Shown here one piece after another: positions 1 to 9,525 of a stretch of 64,000 bases of DNA. Position numbers and translations under genes: made by a program. How positions within the stretch are numbered: position 1 is the stretch's first letter; every line of letters starts with the position of its first letter. The DNA is from Enterobacter sp. JUb54 (lineage in GTDB: Bacteria; Pseudomonadota; Gammaproteobacteria; Enterobacterales; Enterobacteriaceae): NCBI RefSeq assembly GCF_014298075.1, contig NZ_CP060418.1, positions 4,898,001 to 4,962,000 on the forward strand. Reading direction: 5' to 3'. Below the pieces are notes generated by a model. It was not told where the DNA came from, ran no database searches, and saw only the letters and a list, made by a program, of their open reading frames with translations.

Positions 1-1925
1 GTTCCGCTCATGCTGAGTTCGTCGAACCCCATGCCGGTGAGTAGTGGCAGGAAATCTTTGCTGGCCCCCAATTCACCGCACAGGCCAATCCATTTCCCGA
101 CTCGGTGCACTTCATTGATGGCGAATTGCAGCGCGCGCAGGAAGGACGAGGCGTAGTTGTCATAGACGTTCGCCACCTGCGAATTTCCACGGTCGGCGGC
201 AAAAAAGTACTGCGTCAGGTCATTGCTGCCGACGCTAAAGAAATCGGCGTATTCGGCCATTTCAGGAATCGCAAAGATAACGGACGGCACCTCCAACATG
301 ACGCCGAGCGAGATGGCGTCGTTGAACGGCAATCCCTCCTCGCGCATTGTCTGCTTAACTGATTCCAGCACCTCACGACACCAGATAATCTCTTCCACGC
401 TGGCAATCATTGGGATCATGACCTTCGCGTCGCCAATTGCAGAGGCGGTGAGAATGGCCTTGAGCTGCATAGCAAACAGCTCGCGATAGCGCGGATAGGT
501 ACGTACCGCGCGATAGCCAAGGAACGGGTTCTCTTCGTCACCGAGATTCAGGTAATCGACGGGTTTATCGCCGCCGATATCAAAGGTGCGGAAAATGACC
601 GGCTTACCGTCGGCGCAGGCCATTACGCGAGTATAAAGGTCGGCCAACTCGGCGTAGTCAGGCGGCGTTTCGCGGTCCATAAATGACATTTCGGTACGGA
701 ACAGCCCAATCCCCTCGGCGCCGTTATTAAACGCGGCCTCGGCTTCCTCGAAACTGGCGATATTGGCAGCAATCTCCAGACGATGGCCGTCGGCAGTTAC
801 CGCTGACTGGTGGACGTTACTCAGCATCTGCTGTTGCATCGTGTGCTGTACTGCCATTTCGTTACGGTAATAACGCAGGACCTGCTCATCAGGTGCCGTG
901 ACTAAGATAGCTGGGTCGCCGTCGATAATAATGTTCTGCTGTAGTTGTAGATTGAGCGTGGAAAAATCGATATCGGTCAGCGTTGGGATGCCCAGCGAGC
1001 GGGCAAGGATCGCGGTATGTGATGTTTTTCCGGTGGCGGTAAGAACCATGCCTGCGAGCATCTGTTTATTAATGCTGAGGAACTTACTCGGCGTTAGGCT
1101 ATCAGCAAAAATAATAGATGGTGCATTAAGTTCGAGGCCATTTTGCGGGAGAGCATGCTCACCATAGACGGTAGTCAGAAGTTGACTGGTAATATCCAGA
1201 ACGTCCAGAACTCTTTCCTTTATATATTTGCTGGAAGAGCGGCTAAGTATCTCACAGAAATCCATTGCCGCTAATACGATGGCCCGCCAGCTATTTTCAC
1301 CGTTATCAATAAAGTGAACTATCGCTTCCTGGAAGGCGCTGTCTGTAATAATCGATAGATGCGCCTGGATAATATCGTGCTCGACGCCGACTTTTCTTTC
1401 CAGGACATCCAGTTTGGCCTGTTTTAATGTTTCAATACCGGCCTTCAGCGTCTGCTTTTCCTCAGCGGTTGCTTGGGTTTTCATGGGGGCGAGTGCCATG
1501 ATGTCGTCAAAGTTCAGGCTCTTCACAACCACTGGTCGGGCAATCGCCACGCCGCCGCTGATACGCGATCCCTGAATAAAACTCAACTGAGTTTCGCGCA
1601 GGGAACGGGGAAAATAGCCAGCCTGATCCAGCGTTTCTTCTTCTGAAGTAATCTCAAACTGCGGGAGTTTTTTCAGCAACGCGGAGAGCTCAGCCGCTGC
1701 GGTGTGGGCGTCTTTGCCGCTAAGGGTGATTTCGCAATCGTCGTTCAGCAACGTATCGGTGGCGACGAGAGAGAGTGCACTTTTGGCGCTGCCCTGTAAT
1801 CCGGTACGGATATTCTTCCAGCACACCTCAGACTGGAATGCGTTACAAAGGCGCTCAATATGTCCTGCCGGTCTGGCATGGATACCTTCCTTGAGCTCAC
1901 ACTGATAGGTAATCAATTCCGACAT
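1..1925 (-). CDS. Multiphosphoryl transfer protein (HPr-Enzyme I fusion), 3' end beyond window
   Basis: Read on the minus strand from ATG at 1925; the frame stays open to the left edge, so the C-terminus is missing. Residues 1-88 are an HPr domain with the phospho-histidine motif GIHARPAG (His16). They are followed by an Enzyme I: the phospho-His motif GKTSHTAI (His303) and the PEP-binding half, with motifs GIGLFRTE, RTFDIGGDKP, SVGSNDLTQY and GLCGELG. By family knowledge such fusions (E. coli FryA/PtsA type) take phosphate from PEP and pass it to fructose-like EII components, often through a C-terminal EIIA domain, which would lie outside the window. The EIIB and EIIC partners sit at 5.7-7.9 kb. 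The paralogue at 7975-9525 shares the HPr and Enzyme I N-terminal part. Cytoplasmic. Confidence 0.93.
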   Translation of the reverse strand, partial: MSELITYQCELKEGIHARPAGHIERLCNAFQSEVCWKNIRTGLQGSAKSALSLVATDTLLNDDCEITLSGKDAHTAAAELSALLKKLPQFEITSEEETLDQAGYFPRSLRETQLSFIQGSRISGGVAIARPVVVKSLNFDDIMALAPMKTQATAEEKQTLKAGIETLKQAKLDVLERKVGVEHDIIQAHLSIITDSAFQEAIVHFIDNGENSWRAIVLAAMDFCEILSRSSSKYIKERVLDVLDITSQLLTTVYGEHALPQNGLELNAPSIIFADSLTPSKFLSINKQMLAGMVLTATGKTSHTAILARSLGIPTLTDIDFSTLNLQLQQNIIIDGDPAILVTAPDEQVLRYYRNEMAVQHTMQQQMLSNVHQSAVTADGHRLEIAANIASFEEAEAAFNNGAEGIGLFRTEMSFMDRETPPDYAELADLYTRVMACADGKPVIFRTFDIGGDKPVDYLNLGDEENPFLGYRAVRTYPRYRELFAMQLKAILTASAIGDAKVMIPMIASVEEIIWCREVLESVKQTMREEGLPFNDAISLGVMLEVPSVIFAIPEMAEYADFFSVGSNDLTQYFFAADRGNSQVANVYDNYASSFLRALQFAINEVHRVGKWIGLCGELGASKDFLPLLTGMGFDELSMSG

Positions 1926-2224
1926 AACCACTCCCAAAACTTTTCGCTAATGCGGGTTAATTTTGTTTTGCAGAACCTTGCCTGCATTTCATGAGTATAT
2001 CGTTGACCGTTTGGGGTGCATTTTGAATAGAAAAAAAGTGACGTTTTCTTGAAAAAAATAGCCTGGTATTTATTTTGTGACCCTGATCATAAAAATCATC
2101 TCGAATAAAAGAAAATAAAATGGTGATAACAAAATTACTATAGAAACCACTTTATTTATATTTATTATGCACTGTTGTTTGCGATAAAAATAAATAATGT
2201 TGCAGGTTAAAGGTGGCGGTAAAT
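1926..2224. promoter_or_regulatory. Divergent control region, PTS fusion gene / HAD-transketolase operon
   Basis: AT-rich 299-bp intergenic region between divergent genes. It has a CRP-like site, TGTGA-N6-TCATA, at 2076-2091. For the minus-strand gene a possible promoter is -35 TTTTCA (about 2050-2055), a 17-bp spacer and -10 TTCTAT (about 2027-2032). This puts the CRP-like site about 60 bp upstream of the predicted start, a class I activator position. The same arrangement recurs upstream of the paralogue at 9525. Promoter calls are by eye only. Confidence 0.55.
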
Positions 2225-2902
2225 ATGCATTTTCGTGGACTGCTTTTTGATTTAGACGGTACGCTGGTGAATTCACTGGATTTTGTTGAGGCCTCCTGGA
2301 GCGCCTGGGCGGTGCGTAAGGGATTCAGTGTACAGGCGGTACGCCATTATCTGCACGGCAAACCGGCGGTTAGCACGCTGCGCCATTTTATGCCGGATGC
2401 AAGTGATGTGGTTATTGAGCAGGAGTTCCTGGCGCTTGAAGCGTATGAAGCTAGCCATGCGGAAGGCATAACGCCGGTGTCCGGCGCCGCGTCGTTTCTC
2501 CAGTCACTCAATATGCTGAACGTACCCTGGGCAATTGTGACTTCGGGGTCACTAAAAGTCGCCTCGGCGCGTATTCACCACGCGGGGCTGCCTTTCCCCA
2601 ACGTGCTGGTCACCAGCGAAGATATTACGCGGGGCAAGCCTGAACCGGAGCCATTTTTGTTGGGGGCACAGCGCCTGAACATTCCCGCGACCCACTGTGT
2701 GGCGTTTGAGGATTCTTACGCTGGGCTACTGTCGGCACAGGCGGCACAAAGCGTGGTGGTAGAGGTGCTTACGCCGCAGTCAGTTACCCACGATATCGAT
2801 ACTTTCGCCGCCATTCCGCACTACCAGAATCTATCCGTCAGTCATAAAGGCGGGGCCGAATTTTTCCTTAGAATTGAAAATGGAGCAGGTAATGATCGCT
2901 AA
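2225..2902 (+). CDS. HAD-superfamily sugar phosphatase (YfbT/HxpA-like)
   Basis: A 225-residue HAD hydrolase of the beta-phosphoglucomutase-like class. Motif I is DLDGT (Asp9 nucleophile, Asp11), motif II is in VTSGS, motif III Lys is in GKPEPEP, and motif IV is FEDSYAG. The alpha-helical cap follows motif I, as in the small sugar-phosphate phosphatases (E. coli YfbT acts on sorbitol-6-P, mannitol-1-P and others). I chose ATG 2225 over the in-frame GTG 2213 because AAAGGTGG lies about 8 bases upstream. It overlaps the transketolase start by 11 bp, so translational coupling is likely. The context suggests it dephosphorylates or detoxifies the sugar phosphate delivered by the neighbouring PTS; the substrate is not visible. 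Confidence 0.88.
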   Translation: MHFRGLLFDLDGTLVNSLDFVEASWSAWAVRKGFSVQAVRHYLHGKPAVSTLRHFMPDASDVVIEQEFLALEAYEASHAEGITPVSGAASFLQSLNMLNVPWAIVTSGSLKVASARIHHAGLPFPNVLVTSEDITRGKPEPEPFLLGAQRLNIPATHCVAFEDSYAGLLSAQAAQSVVVEVLTPQSVTHDIDTFAAIPHYQNLSVSHKGGAEFFLRIENGAGNDR

Positions 2903-4886
2903 AAAAACGCTGGCGAATGCAATTCGCTTTCTTAGCATTGATGCGGTGCAGCAGGCGAAATCGGGTCACCCTGGGGCGCCGATGGGGATGGCCGATATTG
3001 CGGAAGTGTTGTGGCGGGACTTCCTCAACCACAACCCAGTCAACCCCGGTTGGGCTAACCGCGACCGCTTTATATTATCGAATGGTCATGGATCGATGCT
3101 TATCTACAGCTTGCTGCATCTGACGGGTTACGATCTACCGTTAAGCGAGCTAAAAAAATTCCGTCAGCTGCACTCGAAAACACCGGGGCACCCGGAAGTC
3201 GGCTACACCGCAGGTGTTGAAACCACCACTGGCCCGCTGGGGCAAGGCATTGCCAACGCCGTGGGGATGGCCGTCGCCGAGAAAACCCTGGCGGCGCAGT
3301 TTAATCGTCCCGGCCATGAGGTGATTGACCACTTCACCTACGTCTTTATGGGTGATGGCTGCATGATGGAAGGTATTTCACACGAAGCCTGTTCGCTCGC
3401 TGGGACGCTTAAATTGGGTAAACTGGTGGCGTTCTATGACGATAACGGGATCTCGATTGACGGTCATGTAGAAGGCTGGTTCACCGATGACACCGCTCGG
3501 CGTTTTGAAGCCTACGGCTGGCATGTTGTGCGTGATATCGATGGACACGATGCCGAGGCGATACATCGCGCCGTAGAGGCCGCCCGCACGGTGGCCGATA
3601 AACCCTCTTTGCTGATGTGTAAAACGGTGATTGGCTTTGGCTCACCGAACAAAGCGGGCACCCATGATGTCCACGGAGCGCCGCTTGGCGAGGCAGAAAT
3701 TGCCGCCACCCGCGAAGCGCTGAACTGGCCCTATGCACCGTTTGAAATTCCCTCTGAAATTTATGCGCACTGGAATGCTAAAGAAGCAGGTGAAGCTAAA
3801 GAGTCCCAGTGGCAGCAAAAATTTGCCGCCTATGCGCAGGCTTTCCCAGAGTCGGCAGCCGAACTGACTCGGCGTCTGAACGGCGACCTTCCCGCAGAGT
3901 TCCATGCAAAATCGCAGGCCTTTATTGAGCGCCTGCAGTTCAAACCGGCGAAGATTGCCAGCCGTAAAGCGTCGCAAAATGCGATTGAGGCCTTCGGCCC
4001 GCTGCTGCCGGAATTTCTTGGCGGTTCGGCAGATTTAGCCCCCAGCAATCTGACGCAATGGTCCGGCTCGAAAGCCATCAATGAAGATAGCGACGGTAAC
4101 TATATTCACTATGGCGTTCGTGAGTTTGGCATGACGGCTATTGCTAACGGCATTGCGCTGCACGGTGGTTTTCTACCCTATACCTCCACGTTCCTGATGT
4201 TCGTCGAGTATGCCCGTAATGCAGTGCGTATGGCGGCGCTGATGAAGCAGCGCCACGTGATGGTTTATACCCACGATTCGATTGGTCTGGGGGAGGATGG
4301 CCCAACGCATCAGCCTGTTGAACAGATTGCCTTACTGCGCCTGACGCCGAACCTCAGCGTGTGGCGGCCATGCTGCCAGGTCGAAACCGCCGTGGCGTGG
4401 AAACAGGGTGTGGAATGCACTGACGGGCCGACGGCGCTGATCCTCTCACGGCAGAACTTGACCCAACCGGAGCGTACCTGGCAGCAAATTCAGGATATTG
4501 CGCGGGGTGGTTACGTGCTGAAGAGTTGTGAGGGTGAGCCGCAGGTGATTCTGATTGCTACCGGATCGGAGGTGGAGTTGACCGTAACTGCCTGGAAGCA
4601 GTTGACCGCCGAGGGCGTCCGTGCTCGTGTGGTATCGATGCCCTGTACCGACCGCTTTGATAAACAGGATGCCGCCTATCGCGAATCGGTGCTGCCAGCC
4701 ACGGTGGCAGCGCGTGTCGCGGTCGAAGCCGGTATCACCGACTACTGGTTTAAATATACCGGGTTGGGTGGGGCGATTATCGGCATGCACGGCTTTGGTG
4801 AATCGGCGCCCGCAGAACAGCTGTATGAAGCCTTTGGTATCACCACTGAGGCCGTGGTACGTCAGGCCAAAGCGTTGCTGGCGTAA
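2892..4886 (+). CDS. tkt: Transketolase
   Basis: A 664-residue full-length transketolase (E. coli TktA is 663), the thiamine-diphosphate enzyme that moves two-carbon ketol units in the pentose phosphate pathway. The conserved N-terminal block [18 protein letters not shown], the TPP/Mg motif beginning [13 protein letters not shown], and the C-terminal [16 protein letters not shown] loop are all present, so all three domains look intact. An earlier TTG (2874) and ATG (2880) are in frame, but GGAG six bases before ATG 2892 fits best. It overlaps the end of the HAD gene and is followed by a PHP phosphatase. This is probably a locus-dedicated paralogue of housekeeping tktA/tktB that channels pentose or ketose phosphates from the PTS substrate. 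Cytoplasmic. Confidence 0.95.
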   Translation: MIAKKTLANAIRFLSIDAVQQAKSGHPGAPMGMADIAEVLWRDFLNHNPVNPGWANRDRFILSNGHGSMLIYSLLHLTGYDLPLSELKKFRQLHSKTPGHPEVGYTAGVETTTGPLGQGIANAVGMAVAEKTLAAQFNRPGHEVIDHFTYVFMGDGCMMEGISHEACSLAGTLKLGKLVAFYDDNGISIDGHVEGWFTDDTARRFEAYGWHVVRDIDGHDAEAIHRAVEAARTVADKPSLLMCKTVIGFGSPNKAGTHDVHGAPLGEAEIAATREALNWPYAPFEIPSEIYAHWNAKEAGEAKESQWQQKFAAYAQAFPESAAELTRRLNGDLPAEFHAKSQAFIERLQFKPAKIASRKASQNAIEAFGPLLPEFLGGSADLAPSNLTQWSGSKAINEDSDGNYIHYGVREFGMTAIANGIALHGGFLPYTSTFLMFVEYARNAVRMAALMKQRHVMVYTHDSIGLGEDGPTHQPVEQIALLRLTPNLSVWRPCCQVETAVAWKQGVECTDGPTALILSRQNLTQPERTWQQIQDIARGGYVLKSCEGEPQVILIATGSEVELTVTAWKQLTAEGVRARVVSMPCTDRFDKQDAAYRESVLPATVAARVAVEAGITDYWFKYTGLGGAIIGMHGFGESAPAEQLYEAFGITTEAVVRQAKALLA

Positions 4887-4934
4887 TCACTCAGGCCCTC
4901 GCGTGTGGGGGCCGCTTTTCACCGAGGAGGAGTA

Positions 4935-5684
4935 ATGTTCAACGTCGATTTGCATCTGCATACCGTGGCGAGCACCCATGCCTACAGCACCGTTCACGAT
5001 TATCTCGCCGCCGCCGTGCGTAAAGGTATACGGTTGATTGCCATTACCGACCATGGCCCGGAAATGGTTGATGCGCCTCATGCATTTCACTTTAACAATA
5101 TGCGTATTCTGCCAAGAGTGGTTGAGGGCGTGGGCCTGCTGCGCGGTATTGAAGCCAATATTAAAGTCAACGGCGAAACCGACTGTAGCGATAAAATGCG
5201 TAGCACGCTGGATCTTATTATCGCCGGTTTCCATAAGCAGGTTTTTGCCCCCGCAGACGTGGTGGCCAACACCGAAGCGATGATTGCGGCTATCGCCAGC
5301 GGTAAGGTGCATATCATTAGCCATCCGGGCAACCCGGAATACCCGATTGATATTCCTGCTGTCGTTGCTGCCGCTCGTGAATACGATGTGGCGCTGGAGG
5401 TGAACAACGCATCGTTTCTGCATGCTCGACGGGGTAGTGAGAGTAACTGCCGCAAAATTGTGGCGGCGGTGCACGAAGGAGGCGGCTTGCTGTCGCTGGG
5501 AACGGATTCGCACAGCGCCTTTACATTGGGTGACTTCAGCGCCTGTCAGCATCTGTTGGCGGAGATTGAGTTTCCTGAGGAGCGGATATTAAACGGCTCG
5601 CCGCAGCGGGTCCTGGAATTTCTTGAACGGCGCGGCGGTGAACCTATTGTAGAGCTCAATACGCTGTACGCTACAGCTCGATAA
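4935..5684 (+). CDS. PHP-domain phosphatase (YcdX family)
   Basis: A 249-residue PHP metal-dependent hydrolase, length typical of YcdX. Metal-binding motifs are visible: DLHLHT at the N-terminus, TDHGP, an HPGNP motif mid-protein and GTDSH near the C-terminus. The family binds a trinuclear metal centre and hydrolyses phosphoesters. ATG 4935 is preceded by a strong GAGGAGGAG ribosome site; the upstream GTG at 4905 is unlikely. It is the third gene of the HAD-transketolase-PHP run, 48 bp after transketolase. Its 3' end overlaps the convergent EIIB gene by 14 bp, so the two opposing operons are packed with no room for a terminator. Confidence 0.88.
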   Translation: MFNVDLHLHTVASTHAYSTVHDYLAAAVRKGIRLIAITDHGPEMVDAPHAFHFNNMRILPRVVEGVGLLRGIEANIKVNGETDCSDKMRSTLDLIIAGFHKQVFAPADVVANTEAMIAAIASGKVHIISHPGNPEYPIDIPAVVAAAREYDVALEVNNASFLHARRGSESNCRKIVAAVHEGGGLLSLGTDSHSAFTLGDFSACQHLLAEIEFPEERILNGSPQRVLEFLERRGGEPIVELNTLYATAR

Positions 5685-6057
5685 TGTTGCCTCGTGGCAA
5701 GTTCAGCGACTTGCGAATGGCAGAAATCACTTCAGTGGGTTTGAGCAGCAGTGAGTTTATGCAGACGTTGAGAATGCGGCAGCCATCGAAGCGCGTCGGG
5801 TTATCGATGGTGATATCGGAGGCAATGATGGCGAGTTCAGCTTCAAGTAAGTCCTTTTCGGTTATCTCGTTTTTAAGTCCCAGCACGCCCTGGGTCTCGA
5901 TTTTGATCGAGAAGTGATAGGTTTTTGCCAGTTTTTCCAACTGCTCGGCGGCCATGTAGGTATGCGCCACGCCGGTTGCGCAGGCAGTTACCGCCACGAT
6001 ATGCAGATGGCGATCACTGGAAAAGGGCTGCACGTCATCTTTCGCGGTACGGGTCAT
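5671..6057 (-). CDS. PTS fructose-like EIIB component
   Basis: A 128-residue stand-alone EIIB of the fructose family. The phospho-cysteine motif is [17 protein letters not shown] (Cys26), with the typical P-loop-like GVAHT and the downstream EIETQG-type segment ([10 protein letters not shown]). It receives phosphate from an EIIA domain, probably that of the 7975-9525 protein, and passes it to sugar bound by the EIIC. Its ATG overlaps the AraC-type regulator stop (ATGA), so it should be translated with it. The gene order EIIC-AraC-EIIB is unusual, because a regulator separates the two permease components. Cytoplasmic, membrane associated through EIIC. Confidence 0.93.
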   Translation of the reverse strand: MTRTAKDDVQPFSSDRHLHIVAVTACATGVAHTYMAAEQLEKLAKTYHFSIKIETQGVLGLKNEITEKDLLEAELAIIASDITIDNPTRFDGCRILNVCINSLLLKPTEVISAIRKSLNLPRGNIIEL

Positions 6058-6911
6058 GATAAGCTTGCTCCCTTGTTCTTACGCCGGTACTCAAGTGGCG
6101 TACAATCGTTGATGTCCCGGAACACTTTGCAAAAATAGTTTGTATCGGTGAAACCGCACTTCTCTGCGACCTCATTAATCTTCATGGTGGTGTTGGTTAG
6201 CAGCGTTTTTGACCGCGAGATCCGGGCAAGCTTCAGGTACTCATTAAACTTCACGTCTGATTCGCGGGAAAACAGGCGCGAAAGGTAACCGGGGGAAATA
6301 TTAAAGGCCTCTGCAACACTTTCTCGACTGATCTCCATATGGTAGTGGCTATCAATATGGCTTTTTATGCCGTCCAGTAGCGAGAAGGGCCCCCTCGGGT
6401 TATTCATCCCTTCGGCCACCTGGTAAAGCAGATCGTTAAGCAGGGCGTAGACGATGTGCGCGAAGGTCTCGCTGGTTTTATCTTGCGCCCATGCCATCGA
6501 TTCTGCCAGCTCGAGCAACCGGTCTCGTACCGTACTGCTGGAGTGTTGCAGGTTGAATTTCTCCACCTCTTTAAACTGTGTACCATCCCAGTTGCTGATG
6601 CTAAAGCCAACATCCTGCTTCCAGAACACAATTGACATGCAGATAACCGGGCTTTCCCATTGCGGTGAATTCCAGCTATTAGCAGGTATGTAAGTGATAG
6701 TGCCGACCGAGCGCTCGCACTTGATTACTCGGTCACTGCCTTTAGGCAGCAGCATGCTCAGCCCCCCTTTTACCGTGACCTCAATGCGCGGAACGTGCAG
6801 ATAGTAAGCCATTGCTGGAGGCTGTGCGTTGCCGTTGGCGACCAGCACGCTTTCGCTGGTAGAGCTTTGTGCGCTGAACTCGCTCAAAATTGACTGGATA
6901 AACGCGGGCAT
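6054..6911 (-). CDS. AraC-family transcriptional regulator
   Basis: A 285-residue protein with a C-terminal AraC/XylS double helix-turn-helix (about residues 180-280). The second HTH signature is recognisable around INEVAEKCGFTDTNYFCKVFRD followed by CTPLEYR. The N-terminal 170 residues look like a cupin-type ligand-binding domain. It lies between EIIC (11 bp gap) and EIIB (4-bp overlap), so it is co-transcribed with the PTS genes. The likely role is substrate-dependent activation of this operon, and perhaps of the divergent phosphatase-transketolase operon; this is inferred from position. Confidence 0.92.
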   Translation of the reverse strand: MPAFIQSILSEFSAQSSTSESVLVANGNAQPPAMAYYLHVPRIEVTVKGGLSMLLPKGSDRVIKCERSVGTITYIPANSWNSPQWESPVICMSIVFWKQDVGFSISNWDGTQFKEVEKFNLQHSSSTVRDRLLELAESMAWAQDKTSETFAHIVYALLNDLLYQVAEGMNNPRGPFSLLDGIKSHIDSHYHMEISRESVAEAFNISPGYLSRLFSRESDVKFNEYLKLARISRSKTLLTNTTMKINEVAEKCGFTDTNYFCKVFRDINDCTPLEYRRKNKGASLS

Positions 6912-6922
6912 TGTCTGCGTCC

Positions 6923-7948
6923 TTATTGCTCATCCTGGGATTTAACCACGGTTTTCAGCACCTTTACTGTAATCGCGGTGGTGAGCGTGCCAGCGATGAC
7001 CGAAACGATATAACCGAAGTGATTGCCAACGACCGGCAGCACGATAAGTCCGCCCCAGGGGGCGGCGTTGGTTGCACCAAACCACAGTGACGAAATCGCC
7101 GCCACGGCGCTACCCAGCATGATGGCGGGAATTACGCGGATCGGGTCGGCGGCAGCAAAGGGAATAGCGCCTTCAGTGATCCCCATACAACCCATGATGA
7201 TCGCCGGCTTGCCGGCTTCGTGCTCCACATCGTTGAAAATGTCTTTAAACATAAAGGTGGCCAGGGCTAGTCCGAGTGGCGGCGTGCAGACAGCCGCAGC
7301 CACGGCGGCCATCAACTGCGGGTTGGTTGAGATCAGCGCCACGGCGAAAAAAAAGGCGGTTTTGTTCATTGGTCCGCCCATGTCGATGGCAATCATGCCC
7401 CCCAGAATGCCGCCGAGGATGATAAATGATCCCCCCTGCATATTGGCGAGCCATTCACTCAGCCACTTCATCAACCCGGCAATCGGGTCGCCGATGATGT
7501 AGTACACTGCCATCCCGGTGATGAAGGTACCCAGCAGTGGGATGATAAAAATCGGCAGCACCATGCGCAGAAAACAAGGAATGTTCAGGCGCGCAATCGC
7601 CGTCAGCAGCACCCGTACCACGAGTCCGGCAATAATGCCCGCCAGCATGCCGCCGAGAAATCCTGCTCCCATCTGATAGGCCATAAGGCCACCAATGGCG
7701 CCAGGGGCAATACCCGGTTTATCGACCATTGACCAGGCGATAAATCCGGCCAGAATCGGAATAAACAGCGTTAATCCCGCCATGCCAATTTGCGACATCG
7801 CCTTAAGAAAACCGCTCTCCGGTATCGCCGCATGGCCGTTGAGCATGACCGACAGCGCCAGCAGTACGCCTCCCGCGACGACAAAAGGAACCATATAGGA
7901 CACGCCGGTCATAAAATGTCGCTTGGTATTTTTTAAGAGTTTTAACAT
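6923..7948 (-). CDS. PTS fructose-like EIIC permease
   Basis: A 341-residue polytopic inner-membrane protein of the fructose/mannitol EIIC family, normal length for a stand-alone EIIC. Conserved features include the FMTGVSYMVPFVVAGG start, the IDMGGPMNKTAF segment and the substrate-loop motif GITEGAIPFAAADP. It translocates and phosphorylates its substrate with EIIB. The stop is 11 bp from the AraC gene and the start is 26 bp after the HPr-EIN-EIIA gene, placing all four in one operon. The substrate cannot be read from sequence; the adjacent transketolase and phosphatases suggest a ketose or sugar alcohol. Confidence 0.94.
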   Translation of the reverse strand: MLKLLKNTKRHFMTGVSYMVPFVVAGGVLLALSVMLNGHAAIPESGFLKAMSQIGMAGLTLFIPILAGFIAWSMVDKPGIAPGAIGGLMAYQMGAGFLGGMLAGIIAGLVVRVLLTAIARLNIPCFLRMVLPIFIIPLLGTFITGMAVYYIIGDPIAGLMKWLSEWLANMQGGSFIILGGILGGMIAIDMGGPMNKTAFFFAVALISTNPQLMAAVAAAVCTPPLGLALATFMFKDIFNDVEHEAGKPAIIMGCMGITEGAIPFAAADPIRVIPAIMLGSAVAAISSLWFGATNAAPWGGLIVLPVVGNHFGYIVSVIAGTLTTAITVKVLKTVVKSQDEQ

Positions 7949-7974
7949 ACCGCCTCGTTGCTAGGTTGGGCGAA

Positions 7975-9525
7975 TTAGCGCACTAATGCGCTAAAAATAA
8001 GGTTATAGAGCTCAATAGGGGTAGTAGTCGCTTTAGCTTTGTTGACGAACTCGTCGTTCATCAGCAGCCGGGCAAGGCTGGAGAAATAGCGCATATGTTC
8101 ATTTTCTACAGCAATCGCGCTAATGGTCAGCATAAAAACGGTATCCACCTGCACACCACCCCAGGCAACTGGCTGGCGTAATCGTGCGATGCCAATGGTG
8201 GAATGTTCTACTGCCGCGGTGCGCGCGTGCGGAATGGCAAAGCCTGCTCCCACCACTGTCGGGAACGGGCTTTCTCGTGCCCAGATGTCCTGACAAAGTT
8301 TGTCGCGAGAGTCTGTGCGCTGGAGTAGCCAGAAATTGTCGACCATTTTTTTGATCGCTTCGTTTTTATCTTCCACGTCCAGATCCCACTGAACCAGCTC
8401 AGGTATTAATAGTGGCCAGCTGTTCGGAGCGACGGCGGGTTGTTCGCGCTTTTGTTGCTGTACAGCCATCTCATGGTGGTAGTAGCGCAGGATCTTTTCA
8501 TCAACCTCGGTAATAAGCATACCGTGATCGGCATCTAGCACTAAGGTGCATTGATGGGCAAAGGTGTCAGGATTGAAATCGATATCCACCAGGGTTGGAA
8601 TATTTCGCGCCTGAGCGAGGATGGCTGTATGCGAATTTTGACCAGACGCCGAGAGCACCAGACCAGACAAATTATGTTTATCCAGTGTCATCAACTGACT
8701 TGGCGTAAGCGCATGGGCCAATACCAGGCTTGGGTGTGTGAGCGAGGGCATTGGCAGTAGCAGCGGGTGTTCAGTATAGAGAGTGCTCAGGATCTGTGTA
8801 GCTATATCGAGAATATCCAGTGTACGCTGCTGGATATAACGACTGGAGGAACGAGCCAGTACGGCGCTGAAGTCCATCGACGCACGCACTATGGCAGACC
8901 AGGCATTGATGCCCTGATAGAGATAGTTGCTAATGCTTGTCTGAAACTCATCGTCATTAATCAATTCCATATGAGCTTCCAGAAGGTCGTGCTCAATGCC
9001 CTGGAACTGTTGTAATGAGGATTTTTTCTGTTCCCACAGCGTTTTCAGCGCGCCAAGCAGGCGTTGTAGCTCTTGTTCCGGAGGATTTTTCTCAGAAGGA
9101 GCTTGTGCCAGCAGCTTTTCGAAGCTGATGCCAGGAATAAATATTGGCGGGGCTATGGCAATCCCTGCATTGAGGCTGACTCCGGTCAGGTAATGAGGGT
9201 GTAGCTCTTCAAGGCTGCGTGGAAGATGACCGGGAATAGAAGATGGGAGGACACTTAAATCTGGGAGCCTTGGCAACAACTCCGTTAGCGCCGCCGCCGC
9301 GCTAGAGCTATCTGGCCCGTCTATGGTTATACGACTGTTATCGCCGCATAACGTGTCGGTGGCAACCAAGGAAAGCGCATTTTTGGCGTTGCCTTTAATC
9401 CCAGTGCGCATATTTTGCCAGGCGATATTGGCCTTGTAGGTATTACAAATCCGTGCGATATGTCCGGCGGGCCTTGCATGGATCCCATCACTCAATGTGC
9501 AATGATAGGTGATTTCCTTTGCCAT
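7975..9525 (-). CDS. HPr-Enzyme I(N-terminal)-EIIA fusion lacking the PEP-binding domain
   Basis: A 516-residue phosphocarrier. Residues 1-88 are HPr with GIHARPAG (His16). Residues about 110-355 are the Enzyme I N-terminal phosphohistidine part, with GQNSHTAI (His299). Residues about 370-516 are a fructose-type EIIA with GFAIPHAR (His433). The PEP-binding C-terminal barrel of Enzyme I is absent: the sequence goes straight from the phosphohistidine domain (LITEVDEKILRYYHHEMA) into EIIA. The protein should therefore be unable to autophosphorylate from PEP and must be charged by another Enzyme I, perhaps the paralogue at 1-1925. ATG 9525 is preceded by AAGGAG. First gene of the EIIC-AraC-EIIB operon. 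Confidence 0.92.
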   Translation of the reverse strand: MAKEITYHCTLSDGIHARPAGHIARICNTYKANIAWQNMRTGIKGNAKNALSLVATDTLCGDNSRITIDGPDSSSAAAALTELLPRLPDLSVLPSSIPGHLPRSLEELHPHYLTGVSLNAGIAIAPPIFIPGISFEKLLAQAPSEKNPPEQELQRLLGALKTLWEQKKSSLQQFQGIEHDLLEAHMELINDDEFQTSISNYLYQGINAWSAIVRASMDFSAVLARSSSRYIQQRTLDILDIATQILSTLYTEHPLLLPMPSLTHPSLVLAHALTPSQLMTLDKHNLSGLVLSASGQNSHTAILAQARNIPTLVDIDFNPDTFAHQCTLVLDADHGMLITEVDEKILRYYHHEMAVQQQKREQPAVAPNSWPLLIPELVQWDLDVEDKNEAIKKMVDNFWLLQRTDSRDKLCQDIWARESPFPTVVGAGFAIPHARTAAVEHSTIGIARLRQPVAWGGVQVDTVFMLTISAIAVENEHMRYFSSLARLLMNDEFVNKAKATTTPIELYNLIFSALVR

